DNA from: Siphlonurus alternatus
Lineage: Eukaryota; Arthropoda; Insecta; Ephemeroptera; Siphlonuridae
Reading direction: 5' to 3'
Assembly: GCA_949825025.1 (NCBI GenBank)
Contig: OX463788.1
Coordinates: 32,924,878-32,988,877 of the forward strand
DNA: 64,000 bases
Shown here: one piece after another, positions 33,301 through 41,449 of the stretch
Numbering within the stretch: position 1 is the first letter of the stretch
How the letters are laid out: each line of letters starts with the position of its first letter
Position numbers and translations under genes: made by a program
The notes under the pieces: generated by a model
Seen by the model: the letters and a program-made list of their open reading frames with translations, nothing else
Told to the model about the DNA's origin: nothing
The model's database searches: none

Positions 33301-35009
33301 TACAAACTGTTCACTTTGCATTTTAGGAAGGTCGTAAAAAATATAGCGGAAACAATAACAATAGCTTTTTTTTTTTTTTTTTTTGCCAAGGAAGCCTTGA
33401 TGTACTGTATATACAAGTTTCAATACTAATTGCATGGTTATTGAGAAACTAAATTAATTACAATTAATTGTTTGCAAAAAATTGCTTAATTTTAAAGGCA
33501 TATTCAAGTTTAAATCTTAAATTTGTAAAAATGAATAGAAAATTAATTTTTATTAGTGATTCTTTTTGTATGCAAGATGGCAAAAGAAGTTCATTATTGA
33601 GGGCAGAAAAAAAAAACTGTTGTGTGCGTTTTTGCTAAGAGGAACTGCAGAAGTACTAATTGAAAGACTCCATCAGCAATTCAGAACAGATAGCAAGATA
33701 CTGTAATTTACCAATATCACCATTAAATTTAATGTTTTAATTTGCCTCTAAAATCGTGCCATTTTTTGTAAAGGTCCTGTACATGAATCGCATTAAATTA
33801 TTGTTATGCCCTATTATACCAATTCCTGTAATTCTGTGCATATTAAGTATGCTTCTCTCATTTGCAGTGCAAGTGGGTATGCTGTCAAGTATGTGGTGAG
33901 CAGCTGGCAGCTGCCTCACACACCTTTTCCATGTCAGTTGAGGGCCCGCAGGGCACTTATGTCAACCCCCATGGCTACCTACACGAAACAATGACTGTGA
34001 CAACAGTTCGGAATGTTGTTACAGTGGGAGAGCCATGTGCAGAGTACAGCTGGTTCCCAGGGTAATACTCTCCTTATTACTCTATATAATATAATTTGTA
34101 TGAGCTAGTCATAGAAGTGGGACATGGCAAATCATCCCTCATGCAGAATATTGAGCTATTTGCGTACCATGATCATGTACAATAATGAGATGTCTGCCAC
34201 ATCAGGTGAGTGCAGCTATGAGCCTAAAATCAATAAAGCAGCATAGAGCTCTAATGCACTCATCTGATAAAGCAGACAGGTCATTATTACACACAATCGT
34301 GATAAGGCAGATAGCTCATTTTTTTGAATGAGGGACAAAATGGAGAAGTGGGTACATTACTATTAAATAAGACGGTACACACCTCATCAGTGTACACAGT
34401 AACATTACTGTATGTTTGGGTACACTTGTTTTTGTAACACTTTAGTAATAGTAAAATAATTCAGATAAACAATCTAGACTTGCACGTTGCAAATAAAATA
34501 CATTACGTGCTCTATTCACAAGGAACTTTGGATAGATTTTATGTAGTAATTTTTTAGTGGAATTTGGTTTCAAATTTTGAAAACTGACACAATTAATTTT
34601 TACTGTAAATCTTTATTGCATATTTTCTTACACACGTGACAATTTCTTTTGCTTACATGTAGCATAGCTACACTGTTTTCTTCCTGAGTTTTAATATTAA
34701 TTACATAACTTTTTCAGTAAATCTGTTTCAAAAAATAAGAAATAAAAATTTTTAGGTTTAATGTTTTTGGTAGAAAATATTTTAGACGAAACAACAAATG
34801 GTAATAATTGTATTAATATTTGTTACTGTTGTTTGTACAGGTACATGTGGACGATTGCACAGTGCCATCAATGCAATAATCACGTTGGGTGGCGCTTCAC
34901 ATCTCAGTCATTGCTGCCTCCCATCTTCTGGGGTTTGAGCCGGAATAGCATCATGACCCTGACACAAGGTGGTCATGTGTCTTCAGAGGAGTTCCGTCCT
35001 GTTATGTAA
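21101..35009 (+). CDS. CRBN: Cereblon, substrate receptor of the CRL4 ubiquitin ligase
   Basis: Cereblon recruits substrates to the DDB1-CUL4-RBX1 E3 ligase in cytoplasm and nucleus. Seven coding exons join with matching phases (21101-21161, 22003-22169, 23713-24098, 28015-28159, 32825-33100, 33868-34061, 34841-35009) to 465 residues; human is 442. An acidic Asp/Ser-rich N terminus (about 1-75) is followed by the LON-like domain (about 77-250, starting YLGADLVELSG), a helical DDB1-binding part (254-345) and the C-terminal CULT domain (346-465). Zinc ligands C351/C354 and C418/C421 are present, as are the three pocket Trp residues W407, W413 and W427 (human W380, W386, W400). Position 415 is Ile where human has Val388, and 405 is Tyr where human has His378. 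The start is the first ATG in the Asp/Ser-rich exon, preceded by stops. I see no frame error. Introns 3 and 4 are enlarged by transposons. Confidence 0.93.
21350..21545. repeat. Decayed palindromic repeat in CRBN intron 1
   Basis: Two units with AAAAAGCAAA, GAGAAGTTTTATTTCGGTCT and GATCATTTCTAGAAGT recur in tandem. The wording resembles the CGAAA/TTTCGGCTTTG units of the 6819-8381 element, so it may be a distant relative. Confidence 0.45.
21903..21970. repeat. TA microsatellite in CRBN intron 1
   Basis: A TA run just upstream of the exon 2 acceptor. It leaves only about 30 bp for the branch site and pyrimidine tract. Confidence 0.9.
22003..22169 (+). CDS. CRBN: CRBN coding exon 2
   Basis: After TTTGCAG it completes a Glu codon and reads RVSPPLSRLHAEPEQM, ending ALPAKHS in phase 0 at GTAAGT. 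It is a poorly conserved N-terminal linker. The exact phase match on both sides supports it. Confidence 0.8.
22391..23137. mobile_element. 747-bp palindromic mariner-like MITE in CRBN intron 2
   Basis: TA lies on both sides. The ends are CAGGGTGTCCACAGAAATT and its imperfect complement, a form common in mariner-type elements. The arms pair throughout, with a centre near 22765. The central part is GC-richer, with CACACGTCCAGACGGGCCTC facing its complement. The open frame at 22567-22905 crosses the palindrome and is not credible as protein. Confidence 0.8.
23175..23537. mobile_element. TTAA-flanked foldback MITE, family 2, CRBN intron 2
   Basis: The ends are GGGTAAGATAACGCCACCAA and its complement, between TTAA sites. 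The arms include CTATCAGTAGCTAAAATATC and its complement. Two more full copies lie at 32288-32636 and 43668-44017. Confidence 0.85.
23713..24098 (+). CDS. CRBN: CRBN coding exon 3 (LON-like domain)
   Basis: It reads YLGADLVELSGCTLYDDNS and later LPSQTLPLSLFHQPTI, KDRTFGLVSG and RQRFRVMEV, matching the cereblon LON-like domain in order. It ends in phase 2 at GTAAGT. Confidence 0.93.
24905..27633 (+). mobile_element. Jockey-like LINE, copy B, CRBN intron 3
   Basis: It encodes, with stops and shifts, the linker after the endonuclease (24916-25404), the reverse transcriptase and the C-terminal part. FFDLSKAFDSLNKD supplies the first catalytic Asp region, GIPQGG the middle motif and KYADD the catalytic pair. 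Frames 25792-26487 and 26578-27267 are separated by a stop at the end of ...TIEE. The 3' tail has a TA run and A-rich repeats. The 5' border is uncertain and may begin near 24730. Confidence 0.85.
27312..27380. repeat. TA microsatellite in LINE copy B tail
   Basis: It occupies the same site as the TA/TG run of copy A. Confidence 0.9.
28015..28159 (+). CDS. CRBN: CRBN coding exon 4
   Basis: It continues the LON-like domain with RVLVLPEVTLPKLLPE and ends LTKWPDW, the counterpart of human LTSWPRW. It finishes in phase 0 at GTAAGC. Confidence 0.92.
28658..29067. mobile_element. TTAA-flanked foldback MITE, family 5, inside the SINE
   Basis: The ends are GGGCATTGGGTGTAGCACCG and its complement, between TTAA at 28654-28657 and 29068-29071. 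The undisturbed SINE has a single TTAA here. The arms pair along nearly their whole length. The internal sequence is unrelated to the other TTAA families in the window. Confidence 0.88.
29102..29693. mobile_element. TTA-flanked MITE (PIF/Harbinger-like), inside the SINE
   Basis: The ends are AGGCTGGTTTACGCAGAC and its near complement, with TTA on both sides. Other SINE copies read ATGTTGTTTGCAC across the empty site, consistent with a 3-bp duplication. The interior repeats related words such as CTTCTGCGTCTGCCCCGCCC. A 3-bp TTA/TWA duplication is the habit of PIF/Harbinger elements (inference). Confidence 0.75.
30759..31314. mobile_element. hAT-type MITE inside LINE copy C
   Basis: An exact 8-bp duplication CTGATGAT lies at 30751-30758 and 31315-31322. 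The ends are TAGGGGCCGGATCTCCAGTT and TAGGGGCGGGATTTCCAGTT (reverse strand). The interior is full of ACTGGAAA/TTTCCAGTTT words. hAT elements make 8-bp duplications. It has no transposase. It separates the YADD codons from the downstream RT. Confidence 0.85.
31643..32283. other. Unassigned sequence within LINE copy C
   Basis: It does not match the corresponding part of LINE copies A and B. It contains a GC-richer patch near 31790-31910 with GTGACGTCACC. It may be another inserted element. I see no clear terminal repeats and no coding frame. Confidence 0.35.
32288..32636. mobile_element. TTAA-flanked foldback MITE, family 2, CRBN intron 4
   Basis: TTAA lies at 32284-32287 and 32637-32640. The ends are GGGTAAGGTAACGCCACCAA and its complement, nearly exact. 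The copy is well preserved. Confidence 0.88.
32825..33100 (+). CDS. CRBN: CRBN coding exon 5 (helical DDB1-binding part)
   Basis: It begins VYDLYDETTLVERMKHQL, like human LYSLYDAETLMDRIKKQL, and ends ALQRLRWELSFLET at a GTACGG donor, phase 0. The middle contains a lineage-specific Ala/Thr stretch. Confidence 0.92.
33868..34061 (+). CDS. CRBN: CRBN coding exon 6 (CULT domain, first half)
   Basis: It has the CQVC zinc pair, YVNPHGYLHETMTV and EYSWFPG. It ends in phase 2 within the Gly of WFPG at GTAATA. Confidence 0.95.
34135..34335. mobile_element. Foldback MITE of the AATGAGCTAT family, CRBN intron 6
   Basis: The left end TCCCTCATGCAGAATATTGA pairs with a right end ending GAATGAGGGA. GCAGATAGCTCATT and GATAAAGCAGACAG words match the copy at 49649-49815. 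Confidence 0.65.
34841..35009 (+). CDS. CRBN: CRBN coding exon 7 (CULT domain, second half, stop)
   Basis: It has YMWTIAQCHQCNNHVGWRF with the second zinc pair and two pocket Trp residues, then FWGLSRNSI and a TAA at 35007-35009. Confidence 0.95.
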
Positions 35010-35090
35010 GCTCTGCAGCTCCCACTAAAAGCACATGTGGACATCTATCTGTCAACACCGAGTATGAAATCAAATTTCACTTTTTAACTT

Positions 35091-35417
35091 TGCTCTTTGG
35101 TGTAGTGGTTAGTACACTTGGCTCTCGTCCGAGAGGTCCCCGGTTCAAATCCCGAGTACGGCAGACTTTTCGCGACTTGGAATGGGTGTGACTGGCTACT
35201 AGATGAAAGAGTTGGTAGGAGGAAGGCAGCTTACGGCTGTCTAAACTCCGCTGGGGTGATTAAGACCGCGGAATGTTGTGCAAACAACATACGTGCCCCG
35301 CTATAAGAAACGGTACTTAACTGTCTGGCCTGCAGACTGGGTATTAGGAGCCCCAGAGAGCACTGTGAACAATGTTGAAAAACAAGTTCCGCCATTGGTA
35401 ACCAACCAACCAACCAA
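35091..35417 (+). mobile_element. tRNA-Glu-headed SINE, tail A, just after CRBN
   Basis: It is uninterrupted and in the same orientation as CRBN, beginning 82 bp after the stop codon, so it may be transcribed in the CRBN 3' UTR. The head is GCTCTTTGGTGTAGTGGTTA, the B-box region GGTTCAAATCC and the end GGTAACCAACCAACC. A T-run follows. Confidence 0.85.
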
Positions 35418-35540
35418 CTTTTTTTTTTTTTTTTTTTTTTTTAACTTCCTAGCTCTTTGTGAACCCGACCTAGCATAATGTTCAAGATTTTGTAGGTAGG
35501 TCCCTTCCAAATTTTCCAAACTGGAGCAGCTATTGCCTAT

Positions 35541-35808
35541 AGAGGCTTCAAGTCAGCTGATTTTTCGGAAAAAAAAAAAAAAAAACGTGAATTCGTTTTT
35601 TCACTAAGAATAAGATTTTTTAGGGGAAATTCCTTTACGGAACTTTGGTCCAATCTGTTAAATACAGTAGATAATTCAAGATTTAGATTTTTTTTACCTG
35701 ATTTATAAGCGAAAAAAGTTTAAAAAAACACTTAGCTTCATTTTCAAGTGCAAGATGGACCTTAGCGACAACAGTTGCGCAGCTCGAGCGCACTCACTTG
35801 AAGCCTCT
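35541..35808. mobile_element. MITE with AGAGGCTTCAAGT ends, copy 2
   Basis: It has the same ends and internal order as 17808-18091, including GTGAATTCGTTTTTTCA and GTGCAAGATGGACCTTAGCG. A long A-run is present near the left end. Confidence 0.75.
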
Positions 35809-35827
35809 ATATATAGCAATCCATCGC

Positions 35828-36012
35828 CAGGCGTGGATCCAGAATCAGAACCAAGTTTCAGGAAAGGAAGGGGGGGAGGGGAACTCTGTCTCCATAAGGC
35901 TAATGTTATAAATAAAAAAATAAAAAAATAAGTAGGGAAATGCCTGTATTGCCCATGATAAATTAAAGAAAAAAATGCCTATCCCCATCCCCCCTTCCTA
36001 AATCTGCGCCTG
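35828..36012. mobile_element. 185-bp hAT-like MITE
   Basis: The ends are CAGGCGTGGATCCAGAA and CAGGCGCAGATTTAGG (reverse strand). The flanks TCCATCGC and TCCATCCC are a 7/8 match, as expected for an 8-bp duplication. A fragment with the same end is at 54150-54227. Confidence 0.65.
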
Positions 36013-36119
36013 TCCATCCCAGCATTTGGCAATTGATGGAGAATGCCATCAATCACCTCCCAGATGATCCGGAGACAAAGGTAAAATGATACACTATTCC
36101 TAATGAAATGGGTAGTTAG

Positions 36120-37099
36120 CATAAAGCGGGTTGCAGACTGAGAAACATTAGCCACAACTTACATAACTAATGTTAGACGTGTGTTGGAATACGATACTGA
36201 ACCTTTTATCAATGCAATAAAATCAAGAACAGCAGTAGTAGATAAAGTGCAAAATCAGGTGCTCAGAATAATTAATGGTACACAGTAAGTTCAATTCCTA
36301 TTCCAGCTATGGAAATCAATGCCAACATAGAAAGAACGAGATAAAGCAGCTGTGAAATTACTTGAGAAATCGGTTTAATTAGAAGATCAAGATTGGAACT
36401 TGAAACCAGTAGCAACCAAGTTCAATGAAAGCACAAGAAACTTTTATAGAAAACACAACAAATCTTTAAAAAGAATACCTCAATCCAGCTATTTTTCACA
36501 GAAAAAGAGAACCAATATCAGAAAATTATCTTAGTGTAACAATTGTGAACGTTCAGCATAGTACGTACATTTCAATAGAAGGCATTTAAATAATAAAAAA
36601 TTTCTCTTAGAAAAAGATCTCAGCTGCAAACAAGGAAATACACCACAAGTACCAAGTACCCTCTCCCAGACTGGTTACACATCTTCACAGATAGTTCTGT
36701 AACCTCCGGAGTGGGCAATGCATGGGCCGGCCGATGTGTATTGCAAGTTATTTCAGCTAGAAGTCTGCCCCAACAAGCAGGCATGACAGCAATTTTGATG
36801 GAGAAGTCCAAGCAATAAAAATAGCTCTAATGAAAATCAATAGTCAAAATACATATAATGGTAAAATATTCATACTTTAATTCAGACTCAACTGCTACAA
36901 TATACAAGCAATAGCCTTCCCTGACTCTCAAGACAAAATAAAGTAAATGCATATAAAACACTATTGTAATCCAAGAGCACCAAGACAACAACATTAAAAT
37001 AGTCTTACAGCTATAGTGGATACCAGCTCATTGTAAAATTCATGGCAGTAAACAATCAGATTACTTAGCCAAATTATATGGGCAGCAAGATAACTCAGC

Positions 37100-37163
<64 letters not shown>

Positions 37164-37320
37164 CCAGCATACATTCAATTCAAGCTCATATTATTAGTGC
37201 AGTGAAACAAAAAGTTGACTTTTAGCCTGAAAAGAACAAGCAAGTATGGGGAGATCTCTTATTTAAATCAGCCAGAACTCATAATTATAATAGATTCACA
37301 GACACTGCTAAATTTAGACT
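36120..37320 (+). pseudogene. Decayed LINE fragment with RNase H-like motifs
   Basis: Frame pieces near 36215-36290 (AVVDKVQNQVLRIING) match the thumb region of non-LTR polymerases. Pieces near 36665-36840 (HIFTDSSV, then FDGEVQAIKIAL) and 36975-37070 (WIPAHCKIHGSKQSDYLAK) match the RNase H domain of such elements. Stops, shifts and a TA microsatellite (about 37106-37152) interrupt it. It is a different lineage from copies A-C, which show no RNase H. Confidence 0.65.
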
Positions 37321-37324
37321 AACA

Positions 37325-37545
37325 TAGGCCATGACTATCTTGGAATGGGAGTGACTGATTACTAAATGATGGAGTTGGTAGGAGGAAGGCAGCTTATGGC
37401 TGTCTATACTCTGCTGCCCTGCAGTCTTGCACTGCCACTGTAGACTGCACAGATCTGGTAGTATGAGCCCAGAAGAATGCAGGAAAAGGTTCTGGGAGCC
37501 TGGAAAGCCCCAGCTAGATCACAAGATGACTCTTACACACACGGT
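37325..37545 (+). mobile_element. SINE fragment with tail type B
   Basis: It lacks the tRNA head but has the TGACTGATTACTAAATGATG body and the tail words AGATCTGGTAGTATGAGCCC and GGTTCTGGGAGCCTGG, as in 39201-39540 and 51550-51856. Confidence 0.7.
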
Positions 37546-38218
37546 TATATTATATATCAGCCCAATGAAAGAAATGTTGGACAAAATAAATAAAAATTGC
37601 AAGAAAGTTTTGAACAGTAAAAAAATATTTGAAATGAATATAATTATATTTTCTCTTTAGTCTCGATTTTACTTATTGCACTAATTGATTTTATTACAAT
37701 TTTACCAGCTGCAGCAAATGAGGGTGATCCGGCCAGTACTGTACTTATCGGAAAATTTTCAACTCAGCATTTTATATCAAAGAAACTTTTACAGCCACTT
37801 GTAGTCTTTGAAGCTGTCTCACGAGTTTCCTCTGATATGTATATGCATCTTAATTGTACGTAGAAATTGTAATAAAATAAAAAAATAAACAAACAAACAA
37901 AAATAAGTAAATAAATAAATAAGTGCAATAATTAAAAATTAGAAACATATGTACAATGTATTATAATATATTCTTTCCAGATAACGGTTTGCATTTTTCT
38001 ACAAGGGTCTGATGAAAAGTTCTGAGAAATGCATGTATATAATTTTAATTAATAGAACAAAAACAACAACTGTTCTAAAATTCGTGGTATTTCAGTAGTG
38101 TGTGTGTAAATTTTCATACCTCTGTAACGTTATACAGTAAAAACTTGTAATTACGTAAAGTCAAGGGACCCAGAAAATTAGGGTTACCTTATATCGAGTA
38201 TTAATTACCTTATATTAA

Positions 38219-38360
38219 GGGTAAGACAACACAAAACACGAATACCTAATATTTTAGCCACTGATAGGGGATGTAGAGGAGAATATTTTAAATTTTTTTC
38301 ATAATTTTCATGTGTGGGATTTTTTTAGCATTGGGTCAGCTGATCCGTGTTACCTTACCC
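38219..38360. mobile_element. Deleted TTAA MITE (left tip joined to a right arm)
   Basis: TTAA lies on both sides. The left tip GGGTAAGACAACAC is joined to the right arm of family 3 (GATAGGGGATGTAGAGGAG, then CAGCTGATCC), and the right tip is GTTACCTTACCC. Only one arm remains, so it can no longer fold. Confidence 0.7.
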
Positions 38361-38433
38361 TTAATATTTATTTATTCCCAGAATGCCCAGAATCTCGGCT
38401 ATCTATATGGACATTAAATACAATGGTAGTTAA

Positions 38434-38824
38434 GGGTAAGATAACACGAACAATCTATTGTTGTAGTCCCATTTGATTAACATGTAAACCTTAGCAACCT
38501 CATAATAATTCTGATTTTTTTTTTTTTTTTTTGAGACAGTTCTTGACACCAAAAAAATGTGGAAAAAATTTCAAAACAATCGGACGATCCAATTTTTTTT
38601 AAATGAATTTTTTAAATTTTCAGCATAGGGCTTTCCCATGGAGACCTAAACTAAGAAATTAATTTTAAAAAATTGGAGCGTCCGATTGTTTTGAAATTTT
38701 TTGCATATTTTTTTGGTGCCAAAAACTGTCTCTCAAAAAAAAATCAGAATTATTATGAGGTTGCTAAGGTTTACATGTTAATCAAATGGGACCACAACAA
38801 TTGATTGTTCGTGTTATCTTACCC
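38434..38824. mobile_element. TTAA-flanked foldback MITE, family 1, full copy
   Basis: TTAA lies at 38430-38433 and 38825-38828. The ends are GGGTAAGATAACACGAACAA and its complement. The arms include GTTTACATGTTAATC and AATCGGACGATCCAATTTTT with their complements. The centre is near GGCTTTCCCATGG. Confidence 0.88.
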
Positions 38825-39200
38825 TTAAATAATATTGTATACTTTTTAAATCATATTTGCAGTAAAAGATCATTTTGGCTGTAATTAAATTGAGGGAATC
38901 ATCCTAATTAGTCAGTCTACCAGATTGAAATTCAGATACCAAATTTCCAATTGTGGAATATAATAGAGCTAGCTAGCATTATCACCGATAGTTTCCACCA
39001 TGTCTTCATCAACTTCTCTTGTGTTTATATTTTTCTACGGAACATACCTAATGATGGTTAACAGTTCAATTTTTGGTAACGTTTTGGGGTCACCCGATAT
39101 TGCAGGTGTCATGACGGGTGTTGTTTGTGTTCTATTACAATGTGTATGTATAATATATATATGTATATATATTATATGTATGTATATATATATATATATA

Positions 39201-39540
39201 TATCCTTGACGCCGTTATTACCCTTTCGAGTGTGGCCAGGCCGATATTTTAGCCTTTCCATTAGGAGTTATCTTGCGACCGAGCTGGGGCTTACCAGGCT
39301 CCCAGAACCCTTCTGCACTCTTCTGGGCTCCTACTACCAGATCTGTGCAGCCTGCAGTAGCAGTGCAAGACTGCAGGGCAGCGGAGTATAGACAGTCGTA
39401 AACTGCCTTCCTCCTACCACTCCGTCATCTAGTAGTCAGTCACACCCATCCCAAGTCACGAAAAGTCTGCCGGATTCGGGTATTGAACCGGGGACCTCAC
39501 GGACCAGAGTCAGAGGTACTAACCACTACACCACAGAGCG
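39201..39540 (-). mobile_element. tRNA-headed SINE with tail type B
   Basis: On the minus strand the head GCTCTGTGGTGTAGTGGTTA is the same as in tail-A copies. The body runs to the CTATACTCCGCTG point, and then the tail changes to CAGATCTGGTAGTAGGAGCC and onward to GTCAAGGA. TA runs flank it. Confidence 0.8.
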
Positions 39541-39541
39541 G

Positions 39542-39580
<39 letters not shown>

Positions 39581-40656
39581 GCGTTTCTCAGAACTTTTAA
39601 TCCGACCCTCATATCAATGTTGCCATTAATTATTACTACATATTTTTTATTTGTGAATTAAAAATTTAGTCTTGAATGTTTGAAGCCAAGGAAAAAATTT
39701 AAAAAAATATATATGGTCCTCGTTAGTGACAACCTTGCTTTAGAGACCTGTCCTTTTGTGTGAGTGCACGTTTAATGATAGAATTGGATAATGTATTTTG
39801 TAAATAAATTAATTAGTATGATATTTATATATTATATATAATAATTTAAATATATGAATGCAGTATGTACACCTAGCTTTGTCACATGTAAAATTGTGTA
39901 TTATAATTGAGTTATGTGTCTTAATTATGTTGGTATTGCATTTATGTATCCTCTGTAAACAGGCTAACTTGCAGTAGTCCTTTTGGATAAGTAATAAAAT
40001 GAAATAATACAAATTAACAGACTCTTCCATAATTTGTGCCCTATAGCTAAACAAAGCTCACTAGAAAAACGTACTTCAGTATTTTCATGCAGGAATAATA
40101 AAAAAACTTGTGTTGTTTGCTTTGTGAGTATACAAAAATTACACTAAACACATTATAACATAATACAGTTTAACTTTTGTTGCAAAAAAAATAACTGTAT
40201 CAAGGAAGAGGCGCGGCTCAAATCAGAGCATGTTGGGACATGAATGCCTGCTTTGTTGATGTAAAATACATCACTATCATACCAATATATTATAAAATAT
40301 AGTGAAGTGTACAAACATAAATGATGGCAAAAACTATATTTCAGCATGACAAAGTTTCATTTCAACATATAAAATTAAACACTACATTTTATGCATTATA
40401 TATAATATATATATATGAAATAAAATTATATATATATATATATTTATTTTTTTTTTTTTTTTTTTTGCATGGGGGAGCCATCACTTTCATTATTAGTTAT
40501 TAATTTTTCCGAAGCTTGAATTTTAAATTATTACATTTGTTTTTTCTTAAAATTTGAACAAATAATACCCAAACCTCCTCATCGACCTAGGTCAGATTAT
40601 ATATGTGAATGTGAGATTTACAAAAAAAAAAAAAAAAAAAAAAACAGAATAATTAA

Positions 40657-41069
40657 GGTAGAGATAACGTCGAACAGCTGTTCGACGTAATCCCCTTTGA
40701 TTAACATGCAAACCTTAGCAAATTGACAAAAATTCTGAAAACTTTTTGAGAGGCAGATATTATAATAGTGCCTAAAAGCCATAGAAAAAGTTTCAAAAAC
40801 ATTTAACGAGCCGATTTTTTTAATTAATTTTTTAGTTTGGCTCTCCATGGGATAAATTTATCCCATGGATAAATTTAAGCCCTATGCTGAAAATTAAAAA
40901 AATTAATTGAAAAAAATCGGCTCGTTAAATTGTTTTGAAATTTTTTCTATGGCTTTTAAGCACTAATATCTGCCTCTCAAAAAAATTTCAGAATTTTTGT
41001 CAATTTGCTAAGGTTTACATGCTAATCAAAGGGGATTACGTCAAACAGCTGTTCGGCGTTATCTCTACC
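40657..41069. mobile_element. TTAA-flanked foldback MITE, family 4
   Basis: The ends are GGTAGAGATAACGTCGAACA and its near complement. The arms contain AACGAGCCGATTTTTTTAAT and complement and centre on CCATGGGATAAATTTATCCC. It abuts the next element, sharing TTAA 41070-41073. Confidence 0.85.
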
Positions 41070-41073
41070 TTAA

Positions 41074-41438
41074 GGTAGAGATAACACGGATCAGCTGGCC
41101 CAATGCTAAAAAAATCCCATTCATAAAAATTATGAAAAAAATTTAAAATGTTCTCCTCTACATCCCCTATCAGTAGGTAAAATATCAGGTATACAAAAAC
41201 GAGCTAGTTTTCGAGTTATTAATTTTTGAAGTTGACTAATTTAACATGGAGAAATGGAACTTCCATGTTAAATTGGTCAACTTTAAAAATTAATAACTCA
41301 AAAACTAGCTCGTTTTTGTATACCTGATATTTTACCTACTGATAGGGGATGTAGAGGAGAACACTTTAAATTTTTTTCATCATTTTTATGAATGGGATTT
41401 TTTTAGCATTGGGCCAGCTGATCTGTATTATCTCTACC
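41074..41438. mobile_element. TTAA-flanked foldback MITE, family 3
   Basis: The ends are GGTAGAGATAACACGGATCA and its complement. The centre is GGAGAAATGGAACTTCC. It is adjacent to the family 4 copy with only one TTAA between. Confidence 0.88.
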
Positions 41439-41449
41439 TTAATAAAAAA

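Noticed and set aside
35091..35165. tRNA-Glu(CTC)-like sequence
   Set aside because: Same head in several SINE copies; no pairing acceptor stem. Not an independent tRNA gene.
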